Origin: Bacteroidota bacterium
Lineage (GTDB): Bacteria; Bacteroidota; Bacteroidia; Bacteroidales; F082
NCBI GenBank assembly: GCA_018830105.1
Contig: JAHJTC010000006.1
Location: 124,001 to 188,000 of the forward strand
DNA: 64,000 bases
Direction: 5' to 3'
Shown here in pieces: positions 8,976 through 16,839 of the stretch. The notes beneath the pieces are model-generated. The model saw only the letters and a list, made by a program, of their open reading frames with translations, was not told where the DNA came from and did not search any database. The position numbers and the translations under genes were made by a program. How positions within the stretch are numbered: the first letter of the stretch is position 1; the number at the start of each line of letters is the position of its first letter.

Positions 8976-10076
8976 TTATTTTAGGTTTAGCCTGACTTCA
9001 AAATTCTTAATGCTCAACAGCACAAAAAAGACGGCCAATGCAAGGATAATCAGGGTTTCTTTCCAGATATACATAAAGCCAAGGCCTTTGAGCATGATGC
9101 TTTTCACGATGATGATAAACCATTTGCTGGGCATGAGGTGGCTCAGCCATTGCAAAGGATCAGGCATATTTTCGACCGGAAACACAAAACCCGAAAGTAA
9201 AATCGTTGGCAGCATCAGCGCAAACATCGAAAGTAGCATGGCTGTTTGTTGGGTATTACTGATGGTAGAAATAAACAACCCCATGGATAAGGCCATCAGG
9301 ATAAAGAGCAGGGTTTCGGCAAGCAGCAGCAAAAGGCTACCATTTATGGGCATTTCAAAAATGGTGTAAGCCATGATCAGAATTACCAAGGCATTCACAA
9401 ACGAAAACACCACATAAGGCATTACTTTTCCAAGGATTATCTGATAAGGTTTGAGTGGTGAAATCAGCAGCACTTCCATGGTTCCCATTTCCTTTTCGCG
9501 GGCTATCGAGATCGATGTCATCATGGCCGAAACCAGCATCAAAAGAATCGTAATTGTTCCCGGGACAAACATAAAAACTCCTTTAAGTTCAGGATTATAC
9601 AACATGGTGGTTTCGGTAGTTACCGGCATGGCTTGATTTTGAGTCATTTCGTTGGCAGCAAAATCCATCAGTATGGCAGTGGTGTAGCTGCTGATCAGAT
9701 TGGCGGTGTTGGGATCGCTGGCATCATTAATCAATTGTACGGCAGTGGGTTGTCCCAGCGCTAAAGTTTTTTCGAAATCGGCTGGAATCACCACTACTTC
9801 CTTCACCTTTCCGCTTTGAAAGGCTTTTTCGATTTCTGTCGAATGATCCAACTGCGCATTGAACTTAAAATAACCCGAGGCGGTAAGTTTTTGTTGCAGC
9901 TCCAGACTTTTCGAATCTTTTGCCCTATCGAGCACGGCTATGCTGGCATGATTGATTTCGTTGGTGATGGCAAAACCAAAAAGCAAAACCTGTGCAACTG
10001 GCATCCCAAAAAGGATCAGCATGGTACGCAGGTCGCGAAAAATATGCAGAAATTCTTTGATGATAAATCCCTTCAT
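8976..10076 (-). CDS. ABC-2 type transporter permease (proximal subunit)
   Basis: A 366-residue paralogue of the following permease, with the same design: a short cytoplasmic N-terminus (KEFLHIFRDLRTML), a first helix, a large periplasmic domain, then five membrane helices with VPGTITILLMLVSAMMTSIS and AREKEMGTMEVLLISPLKP. It resembles E. coli YbhS/YbhR and YhhJ. It starts 6 bases after the ATPase gene and ends 5 bases before the second permease, so it is co-transcribed. It likely pairs with that permease to form the membrane channel of the exporter. Substrate not evident. Confidence 0.92.
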   Translation of the reverse strand: MKGFIIKEFLHIFRDLRTMLILFGMPVAQVLLFGFAITNEINHASIAVLDRAKDSKSLELQQKLTASGYFKFNAQLDHSTEIEKAFQSGKVKEVVVIPADFEKTLALGQPTAVQLINDASDPNTANLISSYTTAILMDFAANEMTQNQAMPVTTETTMLYNPELKGVFMFVPGTITILLMLVSAMMTSISIAREKEMGTMEVLLISPLKPYQIILGKVMPYVVFSFVNALVILIMAYTIFEMPINGSLLLLLAETLLFILMALSMGLFISTISNTQQTAMLLSMFALMLPTILLSGFVFPVENMPDPLQWLSHLMPSKWFIIIVKSIMLKGLGFMYIWKETLIILALAVFFVLLSIKNFEVRLNLK

Positions 10077-10082
10077 ACAAGT

Positions 10083-10811
10083 CTATTTTGGAGCCCTGGC
10101 CAGTTTCACAAAAACATCGTTCATGCTGCTAACAGCGAATTGTTTTTTAAGCTGTTCGGGTGTGTCCAGCGCTTCAATCCGGCCATCGACCATAATACTC
10201 ACCCGTCCGCAATATTCTGCTTCGTCCATATAGTGTGTGGTCACAAAAATTGTTGTGCCCTGATTGGCCTGCTCATAGATCAATTCCCAGAATTGCCTTC
10301 GGGTGATGGGGTCAACGCCTCCGGTTGGCTCGTCCAGAAAAACAACTTTTGGCTGGTGCATCACCGCCACCGAAAAAGCCAGCTTTTGTTTCCAGCCCTG
10401 AGGAATATTGCGCAAGACTTCATTTTTGGCATCCAGAAATTGAAGCCGCGACAAAAGTGCTGCTGTCCGTTCCCTGATAACTTTTCGGCTCAGGCCATAA
10501 ATACCGCCATAAAACTGGAAGTTTTCGTTGATGGTAAGGTCTTCATAAAGGGAGAACTTCTGGCTCATATAGCCGATATTCTTTTTGATTTGCTCGCTTT
10601 GCCTGTACACATCAAAACCGGCCACACTAGCCTTACCCGAAGTGGGAGCCGACAGCCCGCAAAGGATTTTTATCGCTGTGGTTTTGCCTGCACCGTTGGC
10701 GCCCAAAAAACCAAATATCTCGCCCGGAAAAACCGAAAAGCTCAGTGAATCATTGGCCACAAAGTCGCCAAATTTTTTCACCAGATTTTCTACTTCAATA
10801 ACAGGCTTCAT
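10083..10811 (-). CDS. ABC transporter ATP-binding protein with divergent signature motif
   Basis: A 242-residue ATPase. It has Walker A GANGAGKT (37-44), the Q-loop at YMSQKFSLY (Q84) and Walker B VVFLDEPTGGVD (156-167). The ABC signature reads NIPQGWKQKL instead of LSGGQ. That form is seen in one half of the fused E. coli YbhF ATPase, so it fits the family rather than being a defect. It sits between the other ATPase (4 bases upstream) and the permeases. The two separate ATPases here match the two halves of YbhF. It should energise export as half of a heterodimer. Confidence 0.92.
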   Translation of the reverse strand: MKPVIEVENLVKKFGDFVANDSLSFSVFPGEIFGFLGANGAGKTTAIKILCGLSAPTSGKASVAGFDVYRQSEQIKKNIGYMSQKFSLYEDLTINENFQFYGGIYGLSRKVIRERTAALLSRLQFLDAKNEVLRNIPQGWKQKLAFSVAVMHQPKVVFLDEPTGGVDPITRRQFWELIYEQANQGTTIFVTTHYMDEAEYCGRVSIMVDGRIEALDTPEQLKKQFAVSSMNDVFVKLARAPK

Positions 10812-10815
10812 GGGC

Positions 10816-11739
10816 TTAGTTTTGGGCTTGCATTTGATAAATAAAGCTGTCTTCGATAGTAGGTCTGATTTGTTCCAGCCTTACCGACTGATGTCCTTTT
10901 GTTTCCAAATAGGCAATCAAACTATTGTTTTCAGTGAATTTCCCTTCGGGTATCAGGCAGAGGTGATCGCCGGAGCGATAGGCTAATTTTGTTTTCGAAA
11001 AATCGCTGATGTCTTTGAGTAACTCGAACATACGATTGCTCTTTACCGACCAAAGTTCAGCATCAAAGGCTTTTAGAATTTCTTCCGGCTCATTGCGCAG
11101 CATGATTTTTCCGGCCTGCATCAGCGCCACTTCATCGCAGCGCGAAGCCTCATCCATATAGGGTGTTGAAACCAAAATAGTGATATTTTGGGCTTTGAGT
11201 TTTTGCAGCATTTCCCAGAATTCGCCACGCGAAACGGCATCCACGCCTGTTGTGGGTTCGTCCAGTATCAGCACTTCAGGTTTGTGAATCAGGGCGCACG
11301 AAAGGGCCAGTTTCTGTTTCATGCCGCCTGAAAGTTGGCCGGCTTTGCGGTTTTTAAAAGGCTCGATATGGCTGTAAATATCCTGAATTAAATGATAGTT
11401 TTCCTTTATCGTGGTCTTGAAGATTCCGGCAAAAAACTTCAGGTTTTCCTCTACGGTAAGGTCCTGATAGAGTGAAAACTTTCCGGGCATATAGCCAATG
11501 ATGCGCCGTATTTTCTTGTAATCATTCACGGTATCGAATCCCATGATGCTGGCTTTTCCGCTATCGGGAATGAGCAGGCTGTTTAAAATCCTTAAAAGGC
11601 TGGTTTTACCGGCTCCATCGGGGCCGATAAAACCAAACAGGCTGCCTTTTTCAATCTCAAAACTGAGACTTTCCAGGGCATTTTTGCCTTGATAGGATTT
11701 TGACAATTTGCTGGCGCTTACAGCTATCTCAGGATTCAT
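10816..11739 (-). CDS. ABC transporter ATP-binding protein with canonical signature
   Basis: A 307-residue ATPase with Walker A GPDGAGKT (39-46), Q-loop YMPGKFSLY, signature LSGGMKQKL and Walker B VLILDEPTTGVD, followed by a C-terminal extension of about 90 residues. It corresponds to the N-terminal half of YbhF-type fused ATPases, while the next gene corresponds to the other half. Spacing is 7 bases from the DUF2147 gene and 4 bases to the next ATPase, so they are co-transcribed. One canonical and one divergent signature suggest an asymmetric ATPase pair; this is inference. Confidence 0.92.
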   Translation of the reverse strand: MNPEIAVSASKLSKSYQGKNALESLSFEIEKGSLFGFIGPDGAGKTSLLRILNSLLIPDSGKASIMGFDTVNDYKKIRRIIGYMPGKFSLYQDLTVEENLKFFAGIFKTTIKENYHLIQDIYSHIEPFKNRKAGQLSGGMKQKLALSCALIHKPEVLILDEPTTGVDAVSRGEFWEMLQKLKAQNITILVSTPYMDEASRCDEVALMQAGKIMLRNEPEEILKAFDAELWSVKSNRMFELLKDISDFSKTKLAYRSGDHLCLIPEGKFTENNSLIAYLETKGHQSVRLEQIRPTIEDSFIYQMQAQN

Positions 11740-11746
11740 TCCGAAA

Positions 11747-12202
11747 CTATTTTACTGCTGTCCAATAGGTTGTGCGGCCAATCAATGAAATACCGATATA
11801 TCCGCGAATTTTCAGCTTCCCATCATCACCAAAAGCCATATAACAGCTGTAGGTTTTGCCTGATTTTGGGTCGTAGATTTCACCGTCGGTCCACTCCTCG
11901 TCATCGCTGTCGTAAGTAAATCCCGAAAGCATCTCAAGTCCAAGCACAGGCCTAGATTTCAGGGCGTCATCGGGATTTTTTTTGTCGAGTTTGGGTTTTC
12001 CGGTTTCGTCGTCGGTAGGGAACTTCAGCCAGACCAGCTTACCTGAAAAGGTGTCGCCCGATTTGGTGATTTCCACATGGGCATCGCCATCCTCGTTGAG
12101 CCATTTGCCCAATACCCGATCGGCTTTGTTTTGAGCCGAAAGGCTGATGGCTGAAATACTGAAAATTGCGCTTAGCAAGAAGGTTAAAATCTTGTTTGTC
12201 AT
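11747..12202 (-). CDS. DUF2147 secreted protein within the exporter operon
   Basis: A 151-residue protein with a signal peptide (1-24, ending SLSAQ). The mature part has the DUF2147 pattern: VLGKWLNEDGDAHVEI, SGKLVWLKFP, LGLEMLSGF, DGEIYDPKSGKTY and KIRGYIGISLIGRTTYW. DUF2147 proteins are predicted beta-rich periplasmic or exported proteins of unknown function, often around 140-150 residues. The notable point is its place: between the adaptor gene (11 bases upstream) and the first ATPase (7 bases downstream). A periplasmic accessory role for the exporter is inferred from context only. Confidence 0.85.
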   Translation of the reverse strand: MTNKILTFLLSAIFSISAISLSAQNKADRVLGKWLNEDGDAHVEITKSGDTFSGKLVWLKFPTDDETGKPKLDKKNPDDALKSRPVLGLEMLSGFTYDSDDEEWTDGEIYDPKSGKTYSCYMAFGDDGKLKIRGYIGISLIGRTTYWTAVK

Positions 12203-12213
12203 TAGATTAAAAA

Positions 12214-13107
12214 TTAGTGATTGATTAAATGGACTTCTCCCGGCATGCCGATTTTCAGCCTGCCGTCGTTGCCAACCCTTACCTTAATGGCATAAACAAG
12301 GTCGGTACGCTCTTCTTTGGTTTGTATGGTTTTTGGGGTAAATTCGGCTGATGAAGCAATCCAGCTGATGGTGCCCGGAAGTTCAATGGCTTCGTTTGAT
12401 CCGTCAATAAGTACTTTAACTTCCTGATTTAAAATAAAATCGGTAAGTTGTATGCCGGTGATGTAGGCTTTGAGGTCTAAAAAACTCAGGTTAGCTATTT
12501 TGTAAAGCGGTTTACCGGGCGTGGCAATTTCTCCAGGTTCAGCGTATTTGTTAAGCACAGTTCCTTCAATGGGATTGCGCAGGATGGATTTTTGCAGGGT
12601 TTCGTTGATTTGGGCTATCTGACTGTCAATCACCTGTATTTCTGCTTCAATTCCTGTATACTGTGCTCTTGTTGCAGCAATTTGATTGGAAATTAAAGCT
12701 ATTGCGCCATCAATGTCCTCTTTTTGTTTTTGTGTTGCAGCGCCTGCATCAAAAAGCTGATGGATGCGTTTTTGATCCCGGCTATTGTTTGCAAGTTGTT
12801 GTTCCTGAACCTTGAGCTGTGCTTGAAGCACTATTTTCCGGCTGCGTATAACGTTTTTCTGTTGGTTCAGCTGCGCTTTCTTTAGCCATAAATCGACAGT
12901 ATCAATCAAACCAATTGCTTGTCCCGCTTGCAATAGGTCGCCTTCATGAATTTCAAATTCCAGAATTTGACCTGCGGTTTGTGCAGAAATCAGGGTTTCA
13001 ATGGCTTCAAAGTTGCCATAGGCATCAGCAGTTTTTTCATGATTAGTGCATGCATACAGCCCTAATGCGCTGATGGATAGAATTATAAATGCGGTTTTAG
13101 TCTTCAT
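12214..13107 (-). CDS. HlyD-family periplasmic adaptor (membrane fusion) lipoprotein
   Basis: A 297-residue adaptor protein. A lipobox ending at C20 (LGLYAC) suggests lipid anchoring in the inner membrane. The lipoyl half-motif ISAQTAGQILEFEIHEGD is followed by a helical hairpin with coiled-coil character (about 70-165), the second lipoyl half (LRNPIEGTVLNKYAEPGE) and a beta-barrel domain. It resembles YbhG/YhiI adaptors that link ABC-2 exporters to TolC. Its start overlaps the end of the TolC-like gene by 11 bases. Family secure, substrate unknown. Confidence 0.92.
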   Translation of the reverse strand: MKTKTAFIILSISALGLYACTNHEKTADAYGNFEAIETLISAQTAGQILEFEIHEGDLLQAGQAIGLIDTVDLWLKKAQLNQQKNVIRSRKIVLQAQLKVQEQQLANNSRDQKRIHQLFDAGAATQKQKEDIDGAIALISNQIAATRAQYTGIEAEIQVIDSQIAQINETLQKSILRNPIEGTVLNKYAEPGEIATPGKPLYKIANLSFLDLKAYITGIQLTDFILNQEVKVLIDGSNEAIELPGTISWIASSAEFTPKTIQTKEERTDLVYAIKVRVGNDGRLKIGMPGEVHLINH

Positions 13108-14386
13108 AAACAGAAGTATTTCCGGTGATGAAATTAAGCTGAATAATTGTATTGTAAAGCTGCAATCTATTGATTTGCAGATTAATCAGGCGTTGATTGT
13201 ATTTTTCAAGCTCAAGCAAATAACCAGCAGAAGTAAGGGTTCCGGCTTTTAATTGAGAAGTTGAAGTTTGCAGTATTGTTTTTTGCAGACTAATAATTGC
13301 CTTGTCTTGCTCAATCAGTTGCTCAAACTTGCTGATTTCGGCGATTTTTGACCGGGCGGCTGCTGTTATTTGTTGTTCAAAATCGGCTTTTTGCAGGCCA
13401 ATTGCTTCCTGTCCGAGCTTTAATGTTTCTCTTTCACGCTGACTGTTTTTCCAATCCCACAGCTTATAGTTAAAACGAATTCCGGCCATTGCATAGATTG
13501 CAAAATCATCATCGAGCATATTGTAGCCCGGTCGGCCATAACCTGCCTGACCAAAAGCCTGAATTACAGGTCTGCGTTTGGTTTTGGTAAGCTGCTGTCG
13601 GTTCTGAAATAGCTGCTGCTGTAACTCAAACAAATGCAATTCGGGGCGTTGAAGTTTCAGTGTAACTTCATCGAGTGAAACAACAGGAATCAGCAGACTA
13701 TCAGCTGCGGAAAATTCTATATGCGTAAAGACAGAAAGCATCTCAAGCGAAGCTTTTCGGCCTGCTTGCGCTGAGGTTATTTGCTGCTTGATCTGCATTT
13801 TTTCGACTTTCAGCTTGTTGGCTTCCGATATTAAAATTGTTCCGGCATCAACTGCCGTATTCATTTCATCAATGAGCTGTTGCAGGCCGTTCAGCGAGCT
13901 ATGCAGCACATTCAATTGCTGATCAAAAAGTAGAACACGGAAATAAATCCCGGCAATCATTTCCCTGAAATGATAAATGTGTTGATTGTTTTTTTGTAAT
14001 TCAATGGCCAGATTTGTAGATTCAATTTCCTGTAGTTGTCTGCTTGCGCCACCATCATAAATCAATTGACTGAGATCCAGATTAAGTTTATACCAATCTT
14101 TTGCAATTTCGGGGGCACTAAAACCAGGTAACGGAATAGTGATTTTAGGAACATCAGATTGATAGCTGATTTGGCCGTTAAGCTGCATTTGCGGATTCCA
14201 GGAGGTTTTGATAGTGGCGGTTTTCTGCGTGTTGATTTGTTGGTCGATTTGAGCCTGTTTGCTGATTGCGTAATATTTTATGGCTGAATCCGTGAGCGAT
14301 TCCAGCTCATATATTTTTACCCTGTTTTGGCTCCAAAGTGCCTGAGTGGTAAGTAAAAAGAATATTAAAATGTTCAACGTTTTCAT
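13097..14386 (-). CDS. TolC-family outer-membrane efflux protein
   Basis: A 429-residue outer-membrane channel protein with a signal peptide (1-19) and two long alpha-helical halves rich in Gln, Leu and Ala. Each half carries short beta segments (PQMQLNGQISYQSDVP; PVIQAFGQAGYGRPGYNML). The second half ends with LKAGTLTSAGYLLELEKYNQ, close to the usual TolC-family end. It should trimerise to form the outer-membrane duct of the exporter. The gene lies 9 bases after tetR and overlaps the adaptor gene by 11 bases. Confidence 0.92.
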   Translation of the reverse strand: MKTLNILIFFLLTTQALWSQNRVKIYELESLTDSAIKYYAISKQAQIDQQINTQKTATIKTSWNPQMQLNGQISYQSDVPKITIPLPGFSAPEIAKDWYKLNLDLSQLIYDGGASRQLQEIESTNLAIELQKNNQHIYHFREMIAGIYFRVLLFDQQLNVLHSSLNGLQQLIDEMNTAVDAGTILISEANKLKVEKMQIKQQITSAQAGRKASLEMLSVFTHIEFSAADSLLIPVVSLDEVTLKLQRPELHLFELQQQLFQNRQQLTKTKRRPVIQAFGQAGYGRPGYNMLDDDFAIYAMAGIRFNYKLWDWKNSQRERETLKLGQEAIGLQKADFEQQITAAARSKIAEISKFEQLIEQDKAIISLQKTILQTSTSQLKAGTLTSAGYLLELEKYNQRLINLQINRLQLYNTIIQLNFITGNTSVYED

Positions 14387-14395
14387 GGCAAACTT

Positions 14396-14992
14396 TTAGA
14401 TTGGACGAAGCGATGTCAAAATCGTTTGAATAATGTCATCGGCTCTTTTTTGCATAAAATTCTCATAAGCTTCCTGCTTACCTTTAAAAATGATTTGTTC
14501 GATCATGGGGCGGGCAACAAAGGGAAAAATCGTAAGTGCCAGCATATTGATGATTAAATTTTCTGGTTCTACAAACCTGATTTGTTGTTCTTTTATGGCT
14601 TTGTCAATGAGGACTTTGAGGCTATCGAATGGAAAGTTTTGTGCATGGGCAAGTCCTGCTATCCTTTCAGGATTTTGGCTAAGCTCGTGCATGATAAATT
14701 GCGGCAGATAAGGGTTTTTTTGAATGAAGTTGAGGTAGAAAGGCACGAAAAATTGTATAAAAATGACGATATCGGCTTTTTCATTAAGCGATTGGCGCAA
14801 TGAAGGAATAATCTGCTGAAAAGCTTCTGTGAAGATATGGTCAAATAGTTTGTCTTTTGACCGAAAATAGTAATGCAACAAGGCTTTGTTGATGCCTGCT
14901 TCGTCTGCAATTTCCTGCATTTTCGCTCCTTGTAGTCCTTTTCTTACAAAAACCTTGCGGGCTGCATTAACGATTTGTTCTTCTGTTGTCAT
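14396..14992 (-). CDS. TetR-family transcriptional regulator, first gene of exporter operon
   Basis: A 198-residue regulator. The N-terminal helix-turn-helix (about residues 4-50) has AARKVFVRKGLQGAKMQEIADEAGINKALLHYYF, read as the usual TetR helices 1-3. The C-terminal part is a helical ligand-binding domain. It is the first gene of the eight-gene operon, and a palindrome lies over the predicted transcription start just upstream, so autorepression relieved by an exported ligand is likely (inference from TetR precedent such as CecR with YbhGFSR). Confidence 0.93.
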   Translation of the reverse strand: MTTEEQIVNAARKVFVRKGLQGAKMQEIADEAGINKALLHYYFRSKDKLFDHIFTEAFQQIIPSLRQSLNEKADIVIFIQFFVPFYLNFIQKNPYLPQFIMHELSQNPERIAGLAHAQNFPFDSLKVLIDKAIKEQQIRFVEPENLIINMLALTIFPFVARPMIEQIIFKGKQEAYENFMQKRADDIIQTILTSLRPI

Positions 14993-15009
14993 AGTGACTA
15001 ACTAAATAA

Positions 15010-15027
15010 TTTAACTAAATAGTTAAA
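15010..15027 (-). promoter_or_regulatory. Palindromic operator, probable TetR binding site
   Basis: TTTAACTA-AA-TAGTTAAA is a perfect inverted repeat with 8-bp arms and a 2-bp centre. It lies 18 bases upstream of the tetR ATG and begins 8 bases downstream of the -7 box, so it covers the predicted transcription start. A partial extra half-site (AACTAAAT) lies at 14999-15006, next to the palindrome. Confidence 0.65.
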
Positions 15028-15035
15028 CTATTTGG

Positions 15036-15065
15036 CAAAATTAATAGAATTTGAATAGCAGTCAA
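15036..15065 (-). promoter_or_regulatory. Bacteroidota-type promoter of the exporter operon
   Basis: On the minus strand TTG (15065-15063), 19-bp spacer, TAATTTTG (15043-15036): exact consensus. It drives tetR and, given the tight spacing, probably all eight genes down to 7858. Confidence 0.7.
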
Positions 15066-15254
15066 GTTTATTGTGTTTTTATTTTTTAAAAATAGGTGAA
15101 TGCATTTTGATCTCGGCGATTATGAATCAGCCACCTGACTTTATGGACAAACACTATTTAAGAACAGGTCCTATCGCTATTTATCATTGATAGATGGTAT
15201 TTATAAATGATTATCTTTTGGAAAATTCATGTAGTTTTGCATAAAATTTTTGGC

Positions 15255-15659
15255 ATGAAAAATAGTTCAGTTCTCGGCAAGTTAATTGTTATTATCGCGT
15301 TTGCGATGTTTTATTCTTGTTCTTCGAGCCCCGAAAGCAAGCTTGTAGGCACCTGGAAAGTTGAAGATGTAAGTGTTGAATTTGATGAGCAGAAAGCTGG
15401 GCCGAATACCATCCAACAGGTAGCTGAGCGAGAGAAAAAGACGATTTTAAAATTTACCAGCGACAGTACCCTCAGTATTATTGACAACAATAATACACAC
15501 CGCACATTTTGGGTTTTAGAAGATGATGGTTTGATTCGGTATCAATTTGAGAAAGATCAAACCTTTTACGAGCTCGGAAAGTTTGAAAATAAAGTGATTA
15601 CTGCCACTACTTCAACAGCTTTAGGAGATATAGTGACTGTTTTCAAAAAATCAAATTAA
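15255..15659 (+). CDS. Small lipoprotein, lipocalin-like fold likely
   Basis: The start chosen is the ATG at 15255, giving 134 residues. It lies 15 bases after a -7 box (TAGTTTTG, 15232-15239); the longer in-frame start at 15207 would lie upstream of that box. A lipobox ends at C22 (MFYSC). The mature part opens with KLVGTWKVEDVSVEF and continues with TILKFTSDSTLSI and THRTFWVLEDDGLIRY, a pattern of alternating strands seen in small lipocalin-like Bacteroidota lipoproteins. Function unknown. It is convergent with the DUF4837 gene with 7 bases between stops. Confidence 0.75.
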   Translation: MKNSSVLGKLIVIIAFAMFYSCSSSPESKLVGTWKVEDVSVEFDEQKAGPNTIQQVAEREKKTILKFTSDSTLSIIDNNNTHRTFWVLEDDGLIRYQFEKDQTFYELGKFENKVITATTSTALGDIVTVFKKSN

Positions 15660-15666
15660 TAGACCA

Positions 15667-16671
15667 TCAGGCAGGGTCTTTATCGGGCAATTCAAGGGTG
15701 TAGAGAATAGCTTCCAGTTGCCGCAGATAGTCCCGTTTGGGTTTGTTGGGTGCATAAACATATCCTTCAACCGTAATTAATCTGCCATAGCGTTCATCTA
15801 CAAGGGTATAGGATACAAATGGGCCGGCCATAAAGTCGCCTACAACATTCCATACTCCGCGGGTTTCTACGGCATAATCAGTAATATATTCAGCAATAGG
15901 ACGGCTTTTAGGAAGAATAAACTCCTTGTCGGTCGACATAAATGAATTATCAACCGGCCCGGGAACATATTTTTGTAGCAATGAATCTCTTACTTTGATA
16001 ATACGCGAGGCACTCAGATCGGCGGTGTCATTATAGGGCCGCACATAGAGCAAAATCCCCTGACTGTAATCAGCTACTTCTTTGCGTATCCACATGAAAT
16101 TGCCTGTGTTTTTGGCCACGAAAAAGCCTTCGGGAACCAATAATTTGAAGTCCATTGTTTTTTCTATCTCACTGATAATTTTATAATCAGCGGTTGGACG
16201 GAAGATGTTCATCAAACGCTCGCGTTCCGAACGATTAAAAAGTATGGCAAATCCTTCTTTATGTTGGTCAAAAGTATTTACCCAGCTTTCAGCATTCGGA
16301 GCGGTAATTTTTATAATGCGTTGCGGCTTTGCCCAGATATCTGAACGGGTTTCCACAACCGCTTCTTCGAGCTTGGGATCAATTTCTACCAGCAGCATAT
16401 TGCGATGTTTCTTAAACATCTCTGATAGGTTTGGCACCAGAATATTCGCAATGCGAAAATGCGGTTCTGCTTGTGTTAATCCGTATTGATCTCTGCCAAA
16501 AAAGCCTCGGATAGCTTCACCGGGCGCATTATCCCATTGTTTCTGACTTTGTGTAACCACCAAAATTTCTGAAGTGGCGCCAACTGATCTTGCTGTGCGG
16601 GGTTGCGGATTGGAGCAGGCTTGCACGAGAACAATACAGGAGATGAATGAAATGAAAGCGAGTTTTTTCAT
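15667..16671 (-). CDS. DUF4837 family lipoprotein
   Basis: A 334-residue lipoprotein. The ATG at 16671 is chosen because it places a standard signal with lipobox C19 (VLVQAC) at the N-terminus; the longer form would add ten residues before it. The mature protein has the DUF4837 pattern, including SVGATSEILVVTQSQKQWD near the start, PHFRIANILVP, MLLVEIDP, and a C-terminal TRGVWNVVGDFMAGPFVSYT. The family is widespread in Bacteroidota and of unknown role. No partner gene is adjacent apart from the LysM transglycosylase upstream, 168 bases away. Confidence 0.85.
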   Translation of the reverse strand: MKKLAFISFISCIVLVQACSNPQPRTARSVGATSEILVVTQSQKQWDNAPGEAIRGFFGRDQYGLTQAEPHFRIANILVPNLSEMFKKHRNMLLVEIDPKLEEAVVETRSDIWAKPQRIIKITAPNAESWVNTFDQHKEGFAILFNRSERERLMNIFRPTADYKIISEIEKTMDFKLLVPEGFFVAKNTGNFMWIRKEVADYSQGILLYVRPYNDTADLSASRIIKVRDSLLQKYVPGPVDNSFMSTDKEFILPKSRPIAEYITDYAVETRGVWNVVGDFMAGPFVSYTLVDERYGRLITVEGYVYAPNKPKRDYLRQLEAILYTLELPDKDPA

Positions 16672-16839
16672 TGGATAAGTATTTTGTAATTGTCGATACA
16701 AAAAGCAATTTCAAAATTACAGCGATTGGTAAAGCAGCTAATAAAAACACCAAATACTTGTGTTTAATATACAGGCCGCGAATCAATGCTGTTTATAAAA
16801 CGTTGTAGTCAACCAGCTTGGTATATGCAGAAAAAAATA

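Noticed and set aside
8635..9369. 244-residue plus-strand open frame
   Set aside because: Antisense to the two permease genes, no recognisable domain, composition typical of a shadow.
9816..10748. Long plus-strand open frame of 310 residues
   Set aside because: It is antisense to the ABC permease and ATPase genes, which have clear motifs; its composition (many Cys, His, Phe) is that of a shadow frame.
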